Source: Caldicellulosiruptor kronotskyensis 2002
GTDB taxonomy: Bacteria; Bacillota; Thermoanaerobacteria; Caldicellulosiruptorales; Caldicellulosiruptoraceae
Length of the DNA: 64,000 nucleotides
Assembly: GCF_000166775.1 (NCBI RefSeq)
Contig: NC_014720.1
Location: forward strand, 2,102,501 to 2,166,500
Reading direction: 5' to 3'
A program made the position numbers and the translations under genes. The notes beneath the pieces are model-generated. The model did no database searches and was not told the origin of the DNA. It saw only the letters and a list, made by a program, of their open reading frames with translations. How positions within the stretch are numbered: the stretch's first letter is position 1; each line of letters starts with the position of its first letter. This document shows positions 10,049 through 19,212 of the stretch, piece after piece.

Positions 10049-11098
10049 TTATTTTGCCATTTTCTTTAATAGTTCTTTTCTATATTTTTCACTCTCCCAG
10101 TTTTTGATATACTCCATTTCATTCTGTGACATAGTTTTTATAGTAAGACCAAACTTGTTTATTTTAGATATCACATAAAGATAAGCAAGCAAAGTCTCTT
10201 CAGTTGCAAGCGCCTCTGAATAGGCTGCATTGTATATAACTCTGCCTCTTGGCAAATCTATTTCTATCTTTGGATTTTCTGCATACAGACTTGAGTTTAT
10301 ATAAACAAGCTGGTCAGGATAAAGAGGATATTTTTCAAATAGTTCAACTTCAAACATTTCTGATTTTATAAAATCCAAGATAAACCTTGTTCTGCTCTGA
10401 TATCTGTTATCACCAATTTGTTTTAGCACACAAGACGGATATCGTCCTCTTATTTTGAACCACCTTTTTATCAAAAGGTTAACCCTTTCATGCACTTCAT
10501 ATGCTTCTTTTAAATTATCTGAAGACACAATAAGTCCATGATTTTCCATGAAGATTACCTTCGGCCTTTTATCTTCAGCTGGCAGGCTTCTAAGCTGGTT
10601 TGCAATTTCAATGGTCAATGAAAAACCAGGATTGATATAAGGTATCCAGATAAAGTTAAATTTCCTATCTTCAAATATTTTATAACACAAGCATTTGCCT
10701 TCACGTGAGCAAGTCAGGATATTTGCATATACAGAGTGAGAGTGAATTACATATCTGTCAAGAATCGAGTGAAATCCTACCTCCACTGATGGTCTTAAAA
10801 TCCTACTGGGAAAACTTAAGACGCTCTTTTGAACAACTTCTGAACTTTCTTTTTCATAGTCCTTAACCTGTGAAAGATTAACATTCTCATAAAAGCTTTT
10901 TATTTTTTGATAGTCTACAATTACATACCCGTCTTCTTCTGTCACTTGGTCAAGCCTAAAACCAGAGGCTTTTATTGCCATATACTGAGAATCAAGTTTT
11001 ACAGAAATATTTCCCCCGCCACCCTGAACATAGTCAATTTTCCTGCCAATTTTCTGGCACAGCCATACAAGTTCTTGTAAGGTTTTGCTTCTTTCCAT
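10049..11098 (-). CDS. class II aldolase-family protein, rhamnulose-1-P aldolase-like (COG3347 type)
   Basis: 349 residues. A GGGGNISVK motif near residue 27 and a HSHSVYANILTC histidine pair (about 118-129) are the substrate and metal-binding elements of the class II aldolase/adducin fold; ENHGLIV supplies the usual later histidine. This N-terminal architecture resembles the aldolase half of the bifunctional aldolase/lactaldehyde dehydrogenase, but no SDR domain is attached here. It starts 25 nt after the two-domain aldolase gene and shares its transcript. The reaction is probably retro-aldol cleavage of a ketose phosphate; the substrate is not determined. Confidence 0.65.
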   Translation of the reverse strand: MERSKTLQELVWLCQKIGRKIDYVQGGGGNISVKLDSQYMAIKASGFRLDQVTEEDGYVIVDYQKIKSFYENVNLSQVKDYEKESSEVVQKSVLSFPSRILRPSVEVGFHSILDRYVIHSHSVYANILTCSREGKCLCYKIFEDRKFNFIWIPYINPGFSLTIEIANQLRSLPAEDKRPKVIFMENHGLIVSSDNLKEAYEVHERVNLLIKRWFKIRGRYPSCVLKQIGDNRYQSRTRFILDFIKSEMFEVELFEKYPLYPDQLVYINSSLYAENPKIEIDLPRGRVIYNAAYSEALATEETLLAYLYVISKINKFGLTIKTMSQNEMEYIKNWESEKYRKELLKKMAK

Positions 11099-11123
11099 CT
11101 CATCATCCCTTTCAAAATATTTT

Positions 11124-12410
11124 TTACAGTTTAAATGCTCTTTCTATCTCTTCAATCTCTTCTTGGCTTATTAACACAACATCACCCAACCTCTTTGCGT
11201 CTATTATGGCCTTTGCAGTAAATTCCAGCACCTCAAGTTTGTCAAATGCATCTAAAAGGTCTTTACCAACAACAATTACACAGTCATTTTCAACAATCAC
11301 AGCTGGAGTCTGCTTAGAAAACACATCTGCAGTCATTTTTGGCTGCATAAACGATGAACCAAACGGAATTTTTTTAACGTTTCTGAGAGAAATATAAGTT
11401 TCGGGTATTGTTTTAGAATCAAAATCATTATATGTCACTGCAAAAGCCATAATGTTAGGCGGATGAGCAATTATGATTGCATTGACATCTGGATGCTTTT
11501 CATAAATAAACTTATGCAACAGAACTGACCTGCTTGGCTTTTTCCCAGCCTCCTTGTACCCATTTTCTATTCTCACAATATCCTCTGGCTGAATATACTT
11601 CCTATCAACCATGTAAGGAGTTATTATAAAAGAATTGTCACTGAGCCTTTGTGAAAATGTTCCTTGGGTGCTTGTAAAAAGTCTCTGGTCATATGCCCTG
11701 TGGATAAGTTCACACATCTTTTTTCTTGATAGCCTTTCGAAACTCGAATATGTTTTTGGAATGAATTCATCCATTTGAATATCCTGTTTTGCTTTTGAAA
11801 TCTCAATATCTTTTGGTCTGAGTTGTCTTGGTTCACCAATAAGCCTTGCCCTTATCTCAAGCTGAGCACAAAAATCAAGCGTTTCAAACGCCATAAAAGC
11901 CTTGAAAAGGTTTTCTGCACCTACAACAATCCCGTGGTTTGATAAAACAGCTGTTGATACCCCTTTTTTGAAAGTCTCAGCTATTTTCTGACCAAGCTCA
12001 GTACTTCCAGGTAAAGCATACTCAACAAGCTCAACCTCGCCACATATTAGATGGACATTTGGAATAAGCTTGGTATTTGGAATTTTGCGTGCAAGCGAAA
12101 ATGCCATAATTGATGGCGGGTGCGCATGAATTATTGCTTTTATATCAGGCCGTGCTCGGTATATCATCTCGTGAAATGGAAGTTCAACAGAAGGTTTGTG
12201 TTTGCCAATAATCTCTCCATTTTCTTTTACCTGAACAATATCGCTACTTCTTAAACTTCCTTTGTCTATGCCAGAGGGTGTAATCCAGATATCGCCATTG
12301 TCATCTTTAATTGATATATTGCCACCAGATGTTGTTGTCATACCATAACCATATATCCTTTCCATTATCATTACTATCTGGTCGGCTGGATGTAGTAGTT
12401 CAAATTTCAT
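11124..12410 (-). CDS. tandem-domain class II aldolase-family protein
   Basis: 428 residues made of two class II aldolase/adducin-like units. The first has SGGNISIK, IIHAHPPSIMAF and LSNHGIVVG; the second has GTFSQRLSD, IIIAHPPNIMAF and VENDCVIVVG. In the second unit the equivalent of the NHG histidine is replaced by ND, and the first histidine of HAH is missing (IAH). The C-terminal copy therefore looks catalytically weakened and may be structural. L-fuculose-phosphate-aldolase-like chemistry is plausible for the first unit. It is first gene of the minus-strand pair, and a GGAG site precedes the ATG. Confidence 0.65.
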   Translation of the reverse strand: MKFELLHPADQIVMIMERIYGYGMTTTSGGNISIKDDNGDIWITPSGIDKGSLRSSDIVQVKENGEIIGKHKPSVELPFHEMIYRARPDIKAIIHAHPPSIMAFSLARKIPNTKLIPNVHLICGEVELVEYALPGSTELGQKIAETFKKGVSTAVLSNHGIVVGAENLFKAFMAFETLDFCAQLEIRARLIGEPRQLRPKDIEISKAKQDIQMDEFIPKTYSSFERLSRKKMCELIHRAYDQRLFTSTQGTFSQRLSDNSFIITPYMVDRKYIQPEDIVRIENGYKEAGKKPSRSVLLHKFIYEKHPDVNAIIIAHPPNIMAFAVTYNDFDSKTIPETYISLRNVKKIPFGSSFMQPKMTADVFSKQTPAVIVENDCVIVVGKDLLDAFDKLEVLEFTAKAIIDAKRLGDVVLISQEEIEEIERAFKL

Positions 12411-12802
12411 AATTTATGCTCCTTTCTACAACCGATATTTGTGCAATTTTTGATTTTATGTTTAATTATGCTTGATTTTTAAAGCTAAAGTTAAATAGTT
12501 TTGTATTTATGTGTTTTTGTATTTGATTTTGATGTCTTTTATTAATTATTATAATATAACTCAGGTATTTTGTCACTATGATTTATTTAAAATTTAAACT
12601 AATTAAATTGTTAATTTACTCTGCAAATTGTTGTGAGATTATTAAAAATACACAAAAATCATTTCAAAACAAACCACTGCTAAAAAGTTTCACCACGATA
12701 ATATTTATCTTGCACAAAGATTTTACCTGTGTTATATTTTTAGCTAAATGCGACAAAGCTTTTGCAACTTTTGAAATAGATTATCCAAAAAGGGGGCGCA
12801 AG
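12411..12802. other. 392-nt divergent intergenic region
   Basis: Very AT-rich spacer between the divergent aldolase and permease genes. An open frame runs through its right part into the permease, but it lacks a ribosome site and codes for nothing recognisable. A candidate plus-strand promoter lies inside. No palindromic operator stands out. Confidence 0.6.
12710..12738 (+). promoter_or_regulatory. candidate promoter for the APC permease
   Basis: TTGCAC (12710-12715), a 17-nt spacer and TATATT (12733-12738), 65 nt upstream of the chosen permease start. Confidence 0.45.
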
Positions 12803-14113
12803 ATGGAAAGCAACATTCTTCTTAAGAAAAATCTAAACATCTGGATGGCACTATCCTTAGTTGTGGGAATGGTAATCGGTTCAGGGGTATTTTTTAAAGC
12901 AACACCTGTTGCAAAGTACTCTGGAAGTTTTGCTTTTATTTTTTTTGCATGGCTTTTAGGCGGAGTTATGTCACTTTGCGGTGCCCTTGTTGCTGCTGAG
13001 TTTTCAGCAAGATATCCTCACACAGGTGGGCTTTATGTCTATCTTGAAAAAATTTATGGCAATAAAATTTCTTTTTTGTTTGGTTGGATGAATACTCTAA
13101 TTTATACACCCGCCATACTTTCTGCATTATCAGTTTTGTTTGCAGACCAAGTATCAAGTATGTTAAACGTAAATCAATTAGTACATGATATTTTAGCTAT
13201 CAGTATCTTGACAACAATAGTTATAATCAATGTTATAGGCAACAAATATGGTGGGGCTTTTCAGCTTTTGGCAACAGTTTTAAAACTAATACCCCTTTTT
13301 TTGATTATTTTTTTTGGTCTCATAAGACCTATTGAAGCTGAAAATTTTATATCTTATGGACATTTTACGGAAAATTTTGGACTTGCAGTTTTATCTACAC
13401 TGTGGGCTTACGATGGTTGGCTCTCTGTCCCAAATGTTGCTGGAGAGATGAAAAATGCTAAAAAGAACTTAGTTTTGGTGCTAATATTCGGAATGTTATT
13501 TGTTATGGTGGTTTATCTACTTGTAAACATTGCTTACATTAATGTCATTGGAATTGGGAAGCTTGCAGCAGCTGAAAATGCCATAAACATTATTTCTGAA
13601 AAGTTATTTGGTCGTACTGGAAAGGTTCTAATATCACTTGGTATAATTATTTCCATTGTTGGAACCTTGAATGGTTTTGCCCTGACAGGTATAAGAATTC
13701 CTTATGCCATGGCAACAAATCAGCGATTTATTGCAAACAATGTATTTTCAAAGCTTCATCCTCGTTTCGCAACACCTGTGAACTCAAGCATACTTGTTTT
13801 TATTCTCTCGCTCTTGTATATTTTCACACGAAGCTTTAACAGACTCACAGACCTTGCCATGTTTTCAACATGGATATTCTATGTTCTGTTTTTTATTGGA
13901 ATATTTATCAAGCGAAAAAGAGAAGGAAAGAACAAGGAAGGGTACAATACATTCTTGTATCCTATAACCCCACTTGTCGCAATCTTCAGTGGTTTATACA
14001 TTCTTGTAAACAACATATTCTCAAACCCTACAGACTCAATTTTTTCTGTTCTAATCACATTACTTGGCCTGCCTGTATATTTTCTATTTGTGAAGAAGAA
14101 AATAAAAAAATAA
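12803..14113 (+). CDS. APC-superfamily amino acid permease
   Basis: 436-residue membrane transporter with about 12 hydrophobic segments. The first helix carries GMVIGSGVFF, the backbone-binding motif of amino acid/polyamine/organocation carriers. I start at ATG 12803 behind AGGGGGCG; a longer frame from 12578 would add 75 residues with no homology-like content. The last 263 bases lie inside the left copy of the 316-bp duplication created by the IS, but the gene keeps its own stop and terminator and is intact. Substrate unknown. Confidence 0.85.
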   Translation: MESNILLKKNLNIWMALSLVVGMVIGSGVFFKATPVAKYSGSFAFIFFAWLLGGVMSLCGALVAAEFSARYPHTGGLYVYLEKIYGNKISFLFGWMNTLIYTPAILSALSVLFADQVSSMLNVNQLVHDILAISILTTIVIINVIGNKYGGAFQLLATVLKLIPLFLIIFFGLIRPIEAENFISYGHFTENFGLAVLSTLWAYDGWLSVPNVAGEMKNAKKNLVLVLIFGMLFVMVVYLLVNIAYINVIGIGKLAAAENAINIISEKLFGRTGKVLISLGIIISIVGTLNGFALTGIRIPYAMATNQRFIANNVFSKLHPRFATPVNSSILVFILSLLYIFTRSFNRLTDLAMFSTWIFYVLFFIGIFIKRKREGKNKEGYNTFLYPITPLVAIFSGLYILVNNIFSNPTDSIFSVLITLLGLPVYFLFVKKKIKK

Positions 14114-14166
14114 GGCTCTTCGTGAGGGCATCCACACAAAGAGCCTCTTCTTTTATTTTATATTTT
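13851..14166. repeat. left copy of 316-bp target-site duplication
   Basis: Identical base for base to 16149-16464. It contains the last 263 bases of the permease gene, its terminator, and the last 14 bases of the convergent UPF0182 gene. The repeat abuts the IS end at 14167. Two more bases (AG at 13849-13850) match the IS end by chance, so the boundary is certain to within two bases. Confidence 0.93.
14114..14145. terminator. permease terminator (original copy)
   Basis: GGCTCTT (14114-14120) pairs with AAGAGCC (14139-14145), with an inner GTG/CAC, followed by a T-rich tract. It starts directly at the permease stop. An exact second copy lies at 16412-16443. Confidence 0.75.
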
Positions 14167-14179
14167 CTTGACTTTGTCA
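14167..14179 (+). repeat. IS left terminal inverted repeat
   Basis: CTTGACTTTGTCA, perfect inverse of 16136-16148. Confidence 0.85.
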
Positions 14180-14246
14180 GTTTGAAACTCAAAAAGCTTG
14201 GGAGGACTGGGATTGACAAAATTTGGACCTCAATTTTGTCACTACA

Positions 14247-15950
14247 TCATTTGTTAATGCCAATAAATCCTAAACCTTCCTCATATGTCATGAAATTTTT
14301 TGGCCCCTTTATCTTCATCACATTCAGGATGTCTATAGCTCCTCCTTCTGTCCTTTGCTTTATCAAATATTTCTTCCCTTTTATCTCTATTTCAATAAAA
14401 TTCATTGAATCTATCGCTTCCATTATCCTTTCACTACTTATCTCTTTACCTTTTTTCCTCAAAATATATTCCAATGTCCGTTGTAATAAAAATGCCAAAA
14501 AACATATCACAAAATGTCCTTTTATTCTACTTTCTGTAAAGTGATATATCGGTCGTACTTCTAAACAGCTTTTCATTACTCTGAATGACTGTTCTATCTT
14601 CCATAAATCGTGATATGCTCCTAAAACTTCTTCTACATCCATATCCTTTTTACTCGTCTGTATTGCATAATAACCGTCAAACTTCTCATCTCGTTTTATC
14701 GCTTCCTCATCCAATTCATATTCTTCTGTCTTTGATTTCTTCTTCAAATATCTCCTCGCACCTTTTTTCTCTAAGGATGTTATACTTCCTTTGTTCTCTA
14801 AAAGCTCTTTGGCTTTTGATACAAGTCTTTCCCTGTCTTCTTTGTCTTTCTTAGCTCTCTTGCTTGAATACGTTATTATCAGTCTCTCTTCTATTTTAAA
14901 CTCTTTACCCTCTTCATCCTTGATAACATTTGTTCTTTCCAATACCTTATATTTGAATTCATCTCCATAAATTTCTTCAGCATTCAAACAACTTTTTCCA
15001 TCAAGCCTTTTATATCCTTCTTGCTCAAATACTTCATCTAAAACTTCTTTACTTGCATTCTTTAATCTGCTTGCTACTATATAATCATATCCCGCTTCTT
15101 TTATCATCTTTAAATTTAATCTGCTGTTGAGCCCTTTGTCTGCTACTATCACTATCTTATCTATACTAAATTTTTCCTTCAGTTTCCTCAATATCTTTAC
15201 CATTGTTTTGCTATCTATTGTATTGCCAGGAAAAAGTTCATAACCTATCGGCCTGCCTTCTTTGTCTACCAAAAGCCCTAACACAACCTGTACTTCATTT
15301 ATCTTGTTGTCTTTGCTAAAACCAAAATTTTTAAGTTCATCGGCTCTACAACTCTCAAAGTATATTGTCGTCACGTCATAAAAAACTATATCAACCACCA
15401 TCTTAAATAAATCCCTATTTCTCTGATACAGGTATGTCTCTAAATCCTCTTTTATACTGTCAAGAAAATCTAAACACCTGTATAATTGATTTAAATCTAT
15501 ATCCTCTTCAAATCCAAAATATCTATTCTTCTCATGATAAGTTCTCAGTTTGCTCATAGGTTCTATCAATCTCTGTATGGTCATTAAAAAACTTACTTTG
15601 TCTACGTCAAATTTTATCTTTCTCCCCCTTGTTGCTCTCTCTTTTAAAAATTTATCTATTTCAAGTTCTTCCCATAACTTTCTGAATACAATGTACCCCC
15701 AATTTTTTATAACTGCATCCGATACATCCTCTTCAGATTCAATAGTAACAGCTTCTGTATTGTCAGTAGTTGTTCTTTCAACAATATCAGATAGTTTTTT
15801 TACAATGTTTCTAAAAGCAGGATCATTTTTGAGAAGATCAAGTCTACCAAAATTAAATAACACTCTTTGCTTAACCTTGCCATTTTCACGATAGTTTTCG
15901 ACTAATCTAACATACTGGTAACCGCCAGCATTAGTTATTTTGACAAACAT
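14247..15950 (-). CDS. IS1634-family DDE transposase
   Basis: 567-residue transposase. I start at ATG 15950 behind GAGGAG with a 7-nt spacer; an upstream in-frame TTG at 15989 lacks this site. Catalytic residues are visible in the usual order: Asp192 in FYDVTT, Asp271 in VADKGLNS, and Glu453 in the LWKIEQSFRVMK region, which corresponds to the IS4-type Y-R-E-K signature. The N-terminal 160 residues hold the conserved family region (MFVKITNAGG, FGFEEDIDLNQLYRCLD). No frameshift or stop interrupts it, so it may be active. Confidence 0.92.
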   Translation of the reverse strand: MFVKITNAGGYQYVRLVENYRENGKVKQRVLFNFGRLDLLKNDPAFRNIVKKLSDIVERTTTDNTEAVTIESEEDVSDAVIKNWGYIVFRKLWEELEIDKFLKERATRGRKIKFDVDKVSFLMTIQRLIEPMSKLRTYHEKNRYFGFEEDIDLNQLYRCLDFLDSIKEDLETYLYQRNRDLFKMVVDIVFYDVTTIYFESCRADELKNFGFSKDNKINEVQVVLGLLVDKEGRPIGYELFPGNTIDSKTMVKILRKLKEKFSIDKIVIVADKGLNSRLNLKMIKEAGYDYIVASRLKNASKEVLDEVFEQEGYKRLDGKSCLNAEEIYGDEFKYKVLERTNVIKDEEGKEFKIEERLIITYSSKRAKKDKEDRERLVSKAKELLENKGSITSLEKKGARRYLKKKSKTEEYELDEEAIKRDEKFDGYYAIQTSKKDMDVEEVLGAYHDLWKIEQSFRVMKSCLEVRPIYHFTESRIKGHFVICFLAFLLQRTLEYILRKKGKEISSERIMEAIDSMNFIEIEIKGKKYLIKQRTEGGAIDILNVMKIKGPKNFMTYEEGLGFIGINK

Positions 15951-16135
15951 ATGGTAGCTCCTCAAAGGTATTTTGAATAATTGTACCACAAAATATTCAA
16001 AATGTCAAGTATTTATAGCATATTTCAGACTCTAATTTGCCACTACAATTTTTAAAATTTTTTATTTTTCTATTTTCAAAACCCGCATAAATTAAGACTT
16101 TGTCATTTTTTGTTAGCTCAATAACCACTCCTAAT

Positions 16136-16148
16136 TGACAAAGTCAAG
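16136..16148 (-). repeat. IS right terminal inverted repeat
   Basis: TGACAAAGTCAAG, perfect inverse of 14167-14179. Confidence 0.85.
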
Positions 16149-16411
16149 ACCTTGCCATGTTTTCAACATGGATATTCTATGTTCTGTTTTTTATTGGAAT
16201 ATTTATCAAGCGAAAAAGAGAAGGAAAGAACAAGGAAGGGTACAATACATTCTTGTATCCTATAACCCCACTTGTCGCAATCTTCAGTGGTTTATACATT
16301 CTTGTAAACAACATATTCTCAAACCCTACAGACTCAATTTTTTCTGTTCTAATCACATTACTTGGCCTGCCTGTATATTTTCTATTTGTGAAGAAGAAAA
16401 TAAAAAAATAA
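16149..16411 (+). pseudogene. orphan 3' end of the APC permease
   Basis: Promoterless duplicate of the last 87 permease codons, identical to the intact gene at 13851-14113. An in-frame ATG at 16157 opens an 84-codon frame, but there is no ribosome site. It is a by-product of the IS target duplication, not a gene. Confidence 0.9.
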
Positions 16412-16443
16412 GGCTCTTCGTGAGGGCATCCACACAAAGAGCC
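16412..16443. terminator. duplicated terminator ahead of UPF0182
   Basis: Exact copy of 14114-14145. Here it serves the minus-strand UPF0182 gene, which stops at 16451. Confidence 0.7.
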
Positions 16444-16450
16444 TCTTCTT

Positions 16451-19180
16451 TTATTTTATATTTTTCATCATCTCATCAAGTTCTCTGAACTTCCTGCCAA
16501 ATTCTTCCCAGTTGCCTTCTTTCAATGCTTTCTTAGCATCTTCAAATATAACTTTTAGCTTGGAAAGCTGCTCAGAAAAGCTTTGAATTTCCTGAGCACC
16601 TTGCTGCTGCGGCGTTTGTAGCTCTTGAGTAGTCTGTGTAAGCTGCTGCCCAATCAGCTGCGTGAGAGCATCATTTAGGCTGCTTCCCATTACTACTTTG
16701 CCGTTGCAGGCAGCAATCACTCTTTTTACCTCTGGCAAAGCTGATGCGTTGTCAGATGCAATATAGATTGGTTCGATGTACAAAATCTTCTGGTTTATAG
16801 GCAGTGCCAACAAATTACCTCTTATTACTTTAGAACCTCCCTGATTCCAAAGAGACAAATCTTTTGAGATCTGCGGGTCCTGGTCAATCATATTTTCCAC
16901 CTGCAGCGGACCATAAACAGTTGAGCCTTTTGGAAACTTGTAAAGCACAAGCTTTCCATAATTTTCTTGGCTACTTTTTGCTGCAAGCCATGCAATCATT
17001 GTATTATATTTTAGCGGTGTAAATGGTACCATCAAAATCATTTCTTCTTGTTGCGAATCTGGAAGTTTCATTACGCTATAATATGGGGGAATATAGTCAA
17101 TTGAGCCATCAGGGGTTTTGTGTTTACCAAAATCCCACAAATCTTCTTTGTTGTAGAACACATTAGGGTTTGTCATGTGATATCTTTTCAAGACATTTGC
17201 TTGGACAGTAAAGATATACTCCGGATATCGTATGTGCTCGGCAATATCCTCTGGAATGTCTCCTTTTTCAAAAAGCTGAGGATATATGCTCTTGTATACA
17301 TTTACAATCGGGTCGTTCTTGTCAACAATGTAGAACCTCAAGGTGCCATTGTACGCATCAATCAAAACCTTTACAGAGTTACGGATATAATTAAAACCCT
17401 CTTCAGTTGGTTCTGAATATGGAAAATAACTTGTCTTTGTGTATGCATCCAAAACCCACACTAAACGGCCCTTCCCATCAATTAGGATATATGGGTCTGG
17501 GTCAAATTCCAAAAACGGTGCAACCTTTTTTGCTCTTTGAATAATGTTTCTGTTTATAAGAATTTTGCTGTTTGAATTAATGGCAGAAGAAACAAGAAGC
17601 CTAAAATCTTTATATACATATGAAAATATCAGTCTGTTTAGCGGTGTGAGTTTTATTCCGCCCTGACCTGTGTATCTGTAGAGCTTATTTGAATCACCTT
17701 CTGGATAATCAATCTCATCAACCTTTGTGTTGACTATCACATACGGGTCTGTCTTTTCTCCATAGTATATGCGCGGCTGAGTAACCTTTGGCGCACCATC
17801 TAAACTTTTTACAGGAATATCCTTTATTATGAACTTTGGCTGACCTTCTGGTGTCACCTCTGTCATAAGACTCATAACAACACCGTAACCATGGGTATAC
17901 TGGAATTTCTGGTTTATATATGTCTTTGTTGGAATGCCATCGTAATTTATCTCTCTCGCAGAGATAAACACAGATTTTATCCTGCCGTTTATGGTATATT
18001 TTGAAATGTCTGCATCGTTGAATATATAATACTGTTTAAACCTCTGAATCTGGTTTTGTATATCCAGGGTAGTTGGAAAATCTGTTATCCTTATATTTTC
18101 AACTGTTGCTTTATTTTGCTGCAAATCTTTTGCCGTTATATTATTTGTTGTGTCTATAGGAAAATATTTTTCTTCAATATTTTCTAAATTATAGGCCAGA
18201 CGTGTAAATTTTATATTTTTCTCCAAAAACGGTCTTTCATATACCTGTTCGTTTGGTGATACAACAAAGTACTGAAAAGCTGCTGAAATTATAGTCCCCA
18301 AAACTGCCCATCCAACATAAGAAAGCATAACTTTTCCGATGTTTGTGTACTTTCCTTTTGCAAAAAAGTAAATACTAAGAACAATAACTGCAGCCAAGAC
18401 TATATAGGAAAGCTTAAAATAGTTCATTCTAATATAATAGTCTGTATACCCAACACCAACAACCTCTCCAAAGAAAGAGTATAAAAGCCCTTCCATTTCA
18501 TACTTCAATGTGAACATTTTAACAACTAATATGAGTATAAGATTGAAAAATATATGAGCCCTGACCTTTTTGTCAGATAGAATATCCCACGAACTTGTTC
18601 TGCTAACAAATGAAGCTGTGTAAAGAAGCAAATATAGCACCACTGTGTATATACATACAAATATCATCAAGAAAAAGAGGAAATTCACCACAGTCAGAAA
18701 AAATGGTCTTTCAAATACATAGTAACCTATGTCTTTCTTAAAGATTGGATCTTTGATATCAAAAGGTTTCGAATGCGTCAATGTCAAAAACTTTATATAG
18801 AGATTGTTTTCCAAATATTTACTTGTCACAAGTGCCAAGAAAATTGAAAGAATAATGTTGAGAATGTTCTTCTTCAAAAAACCAATTTTCCCTACAATTC
18901 TTTCGATATTCTTTTTCACAATTGCATTGTTTGTAAAAAACACAAAGAACAATATAACAAAAGAAATTATCTGCACAGACAGTTTTACATAGAAATTTTT
19001 CCAGAACACACTGACAAAATTCTTACCAATCTCTCTTATCTGGATTAACTCCAAAAACAAATCAAATGCGATTGAAAACGCAATAGCAATCAAAATCAGC
19101 AGTGCCAAAACAAACCCTATTCTTTTTAAAAGCCTTTTTGTCTTTTCCTTTTTATAATCATAAATTATTCTATCTGCCAT
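16451..19180 (-). CDS. UPF0182-family membrane protein
   Basis: 909 residues. About seven hydrophobic helices fill the first 310 residues, followed by a large domain of about 600 residues with conserved stretches (YTHGYGVVMS, PRIYYGEKTDPYVIVNT, PEYIFTVQANVLKRYHM, MVPFTPLKYNTMIAWLAA) typical of the COG1615/UPF0182 family. The C-terminus has a glutamine-rich linker and a charged helix. Function is not established for the family; an envelope role is likely from topology. Its last 14 bases lie in the right target duplication of the IS, and the gene is intact. Confidence 0.88.
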   Translation of the reverse strand: MADRIIYDYKKEKTKRLLKRIGFVLALLILIAIAFSIAFDLFLELIQIREIGKNFVSVFWKNFYVKLSVQIISFVILFFVFFTNNAIVKKNIERIVGKIGFLKKNILNIILSIFLALVTSKYLENNLYIKFLTLTHSKPFDIKDPIFKKDIGYYVFERPFFLTVVNFLFFLMIFVCIYTVVLYLLLYTASFVSRTSSWDILSDKKVRAHIFFNLILILVVKMFTLKYEMEGLLYSFFGEVVGVGYTDYYIRMNYFKLSYIVLAAVIVLSIYFFAKGKYTNIGKVMLSYVGWAVLGTIISAAFQYFVVSPNEQVYERPFLEKNIKFTRLAYNLENIEEKYFPIDTTNNITAKDLQQNKATVENIRITDFPTTLDIQNQIQRFKQYYIFNDADISKYTINGRIKSVFISAREINYDGIPTKTYINQKFQYTHGYGVVMSLMTEVTPEGQPKFIIKDIPVKSLDGAPKVTQPRIYYGEKTDPYVIVNTKVDEIDYPEGDSNKLYRYTGQGGIKLTPLNRLIFSYVYKDFRLLVSSAINSNSKILINRNIIQRAKKVAPFLEFDPDPYILIDGKGRLVWVLDAYTKTSYFPYSEPTEEGFNYIRNSVKVLIDAYNGTLRFYIVDKNDPIVNVYKSIYPQLFEKGDIPEDIAEHIRYPEYIFTVQANVLKRYHMTNPNVFYNKEDLWDFGKHKTPDGSIDYIPPYYSVMKLPDSQQEEMILMVPFTPLKYNTMIAWLAAKSSQENYGKLVLYKFPKGSTVYGPLQVENMIDQDPQISKDLSLWNQGGSKVIRGNLLALPINQKILYIEPIYIASDNASALPEVKRVIAACNGKVVMGSSLNDALTQLIGQQLTQTTQELQTPQQQGAQEIQSFSEQLSKLKVIFEDAKKALKEGNWEEFGRKFRELDEMMKNIK

Positions 19181-19212
19181 CTTCGAACAAATCCCCTCAC
19201 TTTTGTTTTTGC

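Larger units (their letters stand above)
14167..16148. mobile_element. IS1634-like insertion sequence, 1982 bp
   Basis: Ends are 13-bp perfect inverted repeats: CTTGACTTTGTCA at 14167-14179 and its complement at 16136-16148. One transposase gene fills the element. It is flanked on both sides by identical 316-bp direct repeats, which must be target duplication because the right copy restarts inside the permease gene. Very long, variable target duplications are a known trait of the IS1634 family. Repeat identity and an intact transposase point to a recent insertion. Confidence 0.92.
16149..16464. repeat. right copy of 316-bp target-site duplication
   Basis: Identical to 13851-14166. This copy supplies the true 3' end of the UPF0182 gene (stop at 16451) and a second copy of the shared terminator. 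Confidence 0.93.

Noticed and set aside
12578-12802. N-terminal extension of the APC permease (75 codons)
   Set aside because: No ribosome site at 12578, and the extension runs through the promoter; AGGGGGCG lies just before ATG 12803, where the conserved transporter sequence begins.
13849-14166. 318-bp size for the IS direct repeats
   Set aside because: Two of the bases (AG) are better assigned to the perfect 13-bp terminal inverted repeat; 316 bp is the conservative duplication length.
13870-14544. 224-codon plus-strand frame across the IS boundary
   Set aside because: It is a shadow of the permease 3' end, the terminator and the antisense of the transposase; no independent support.
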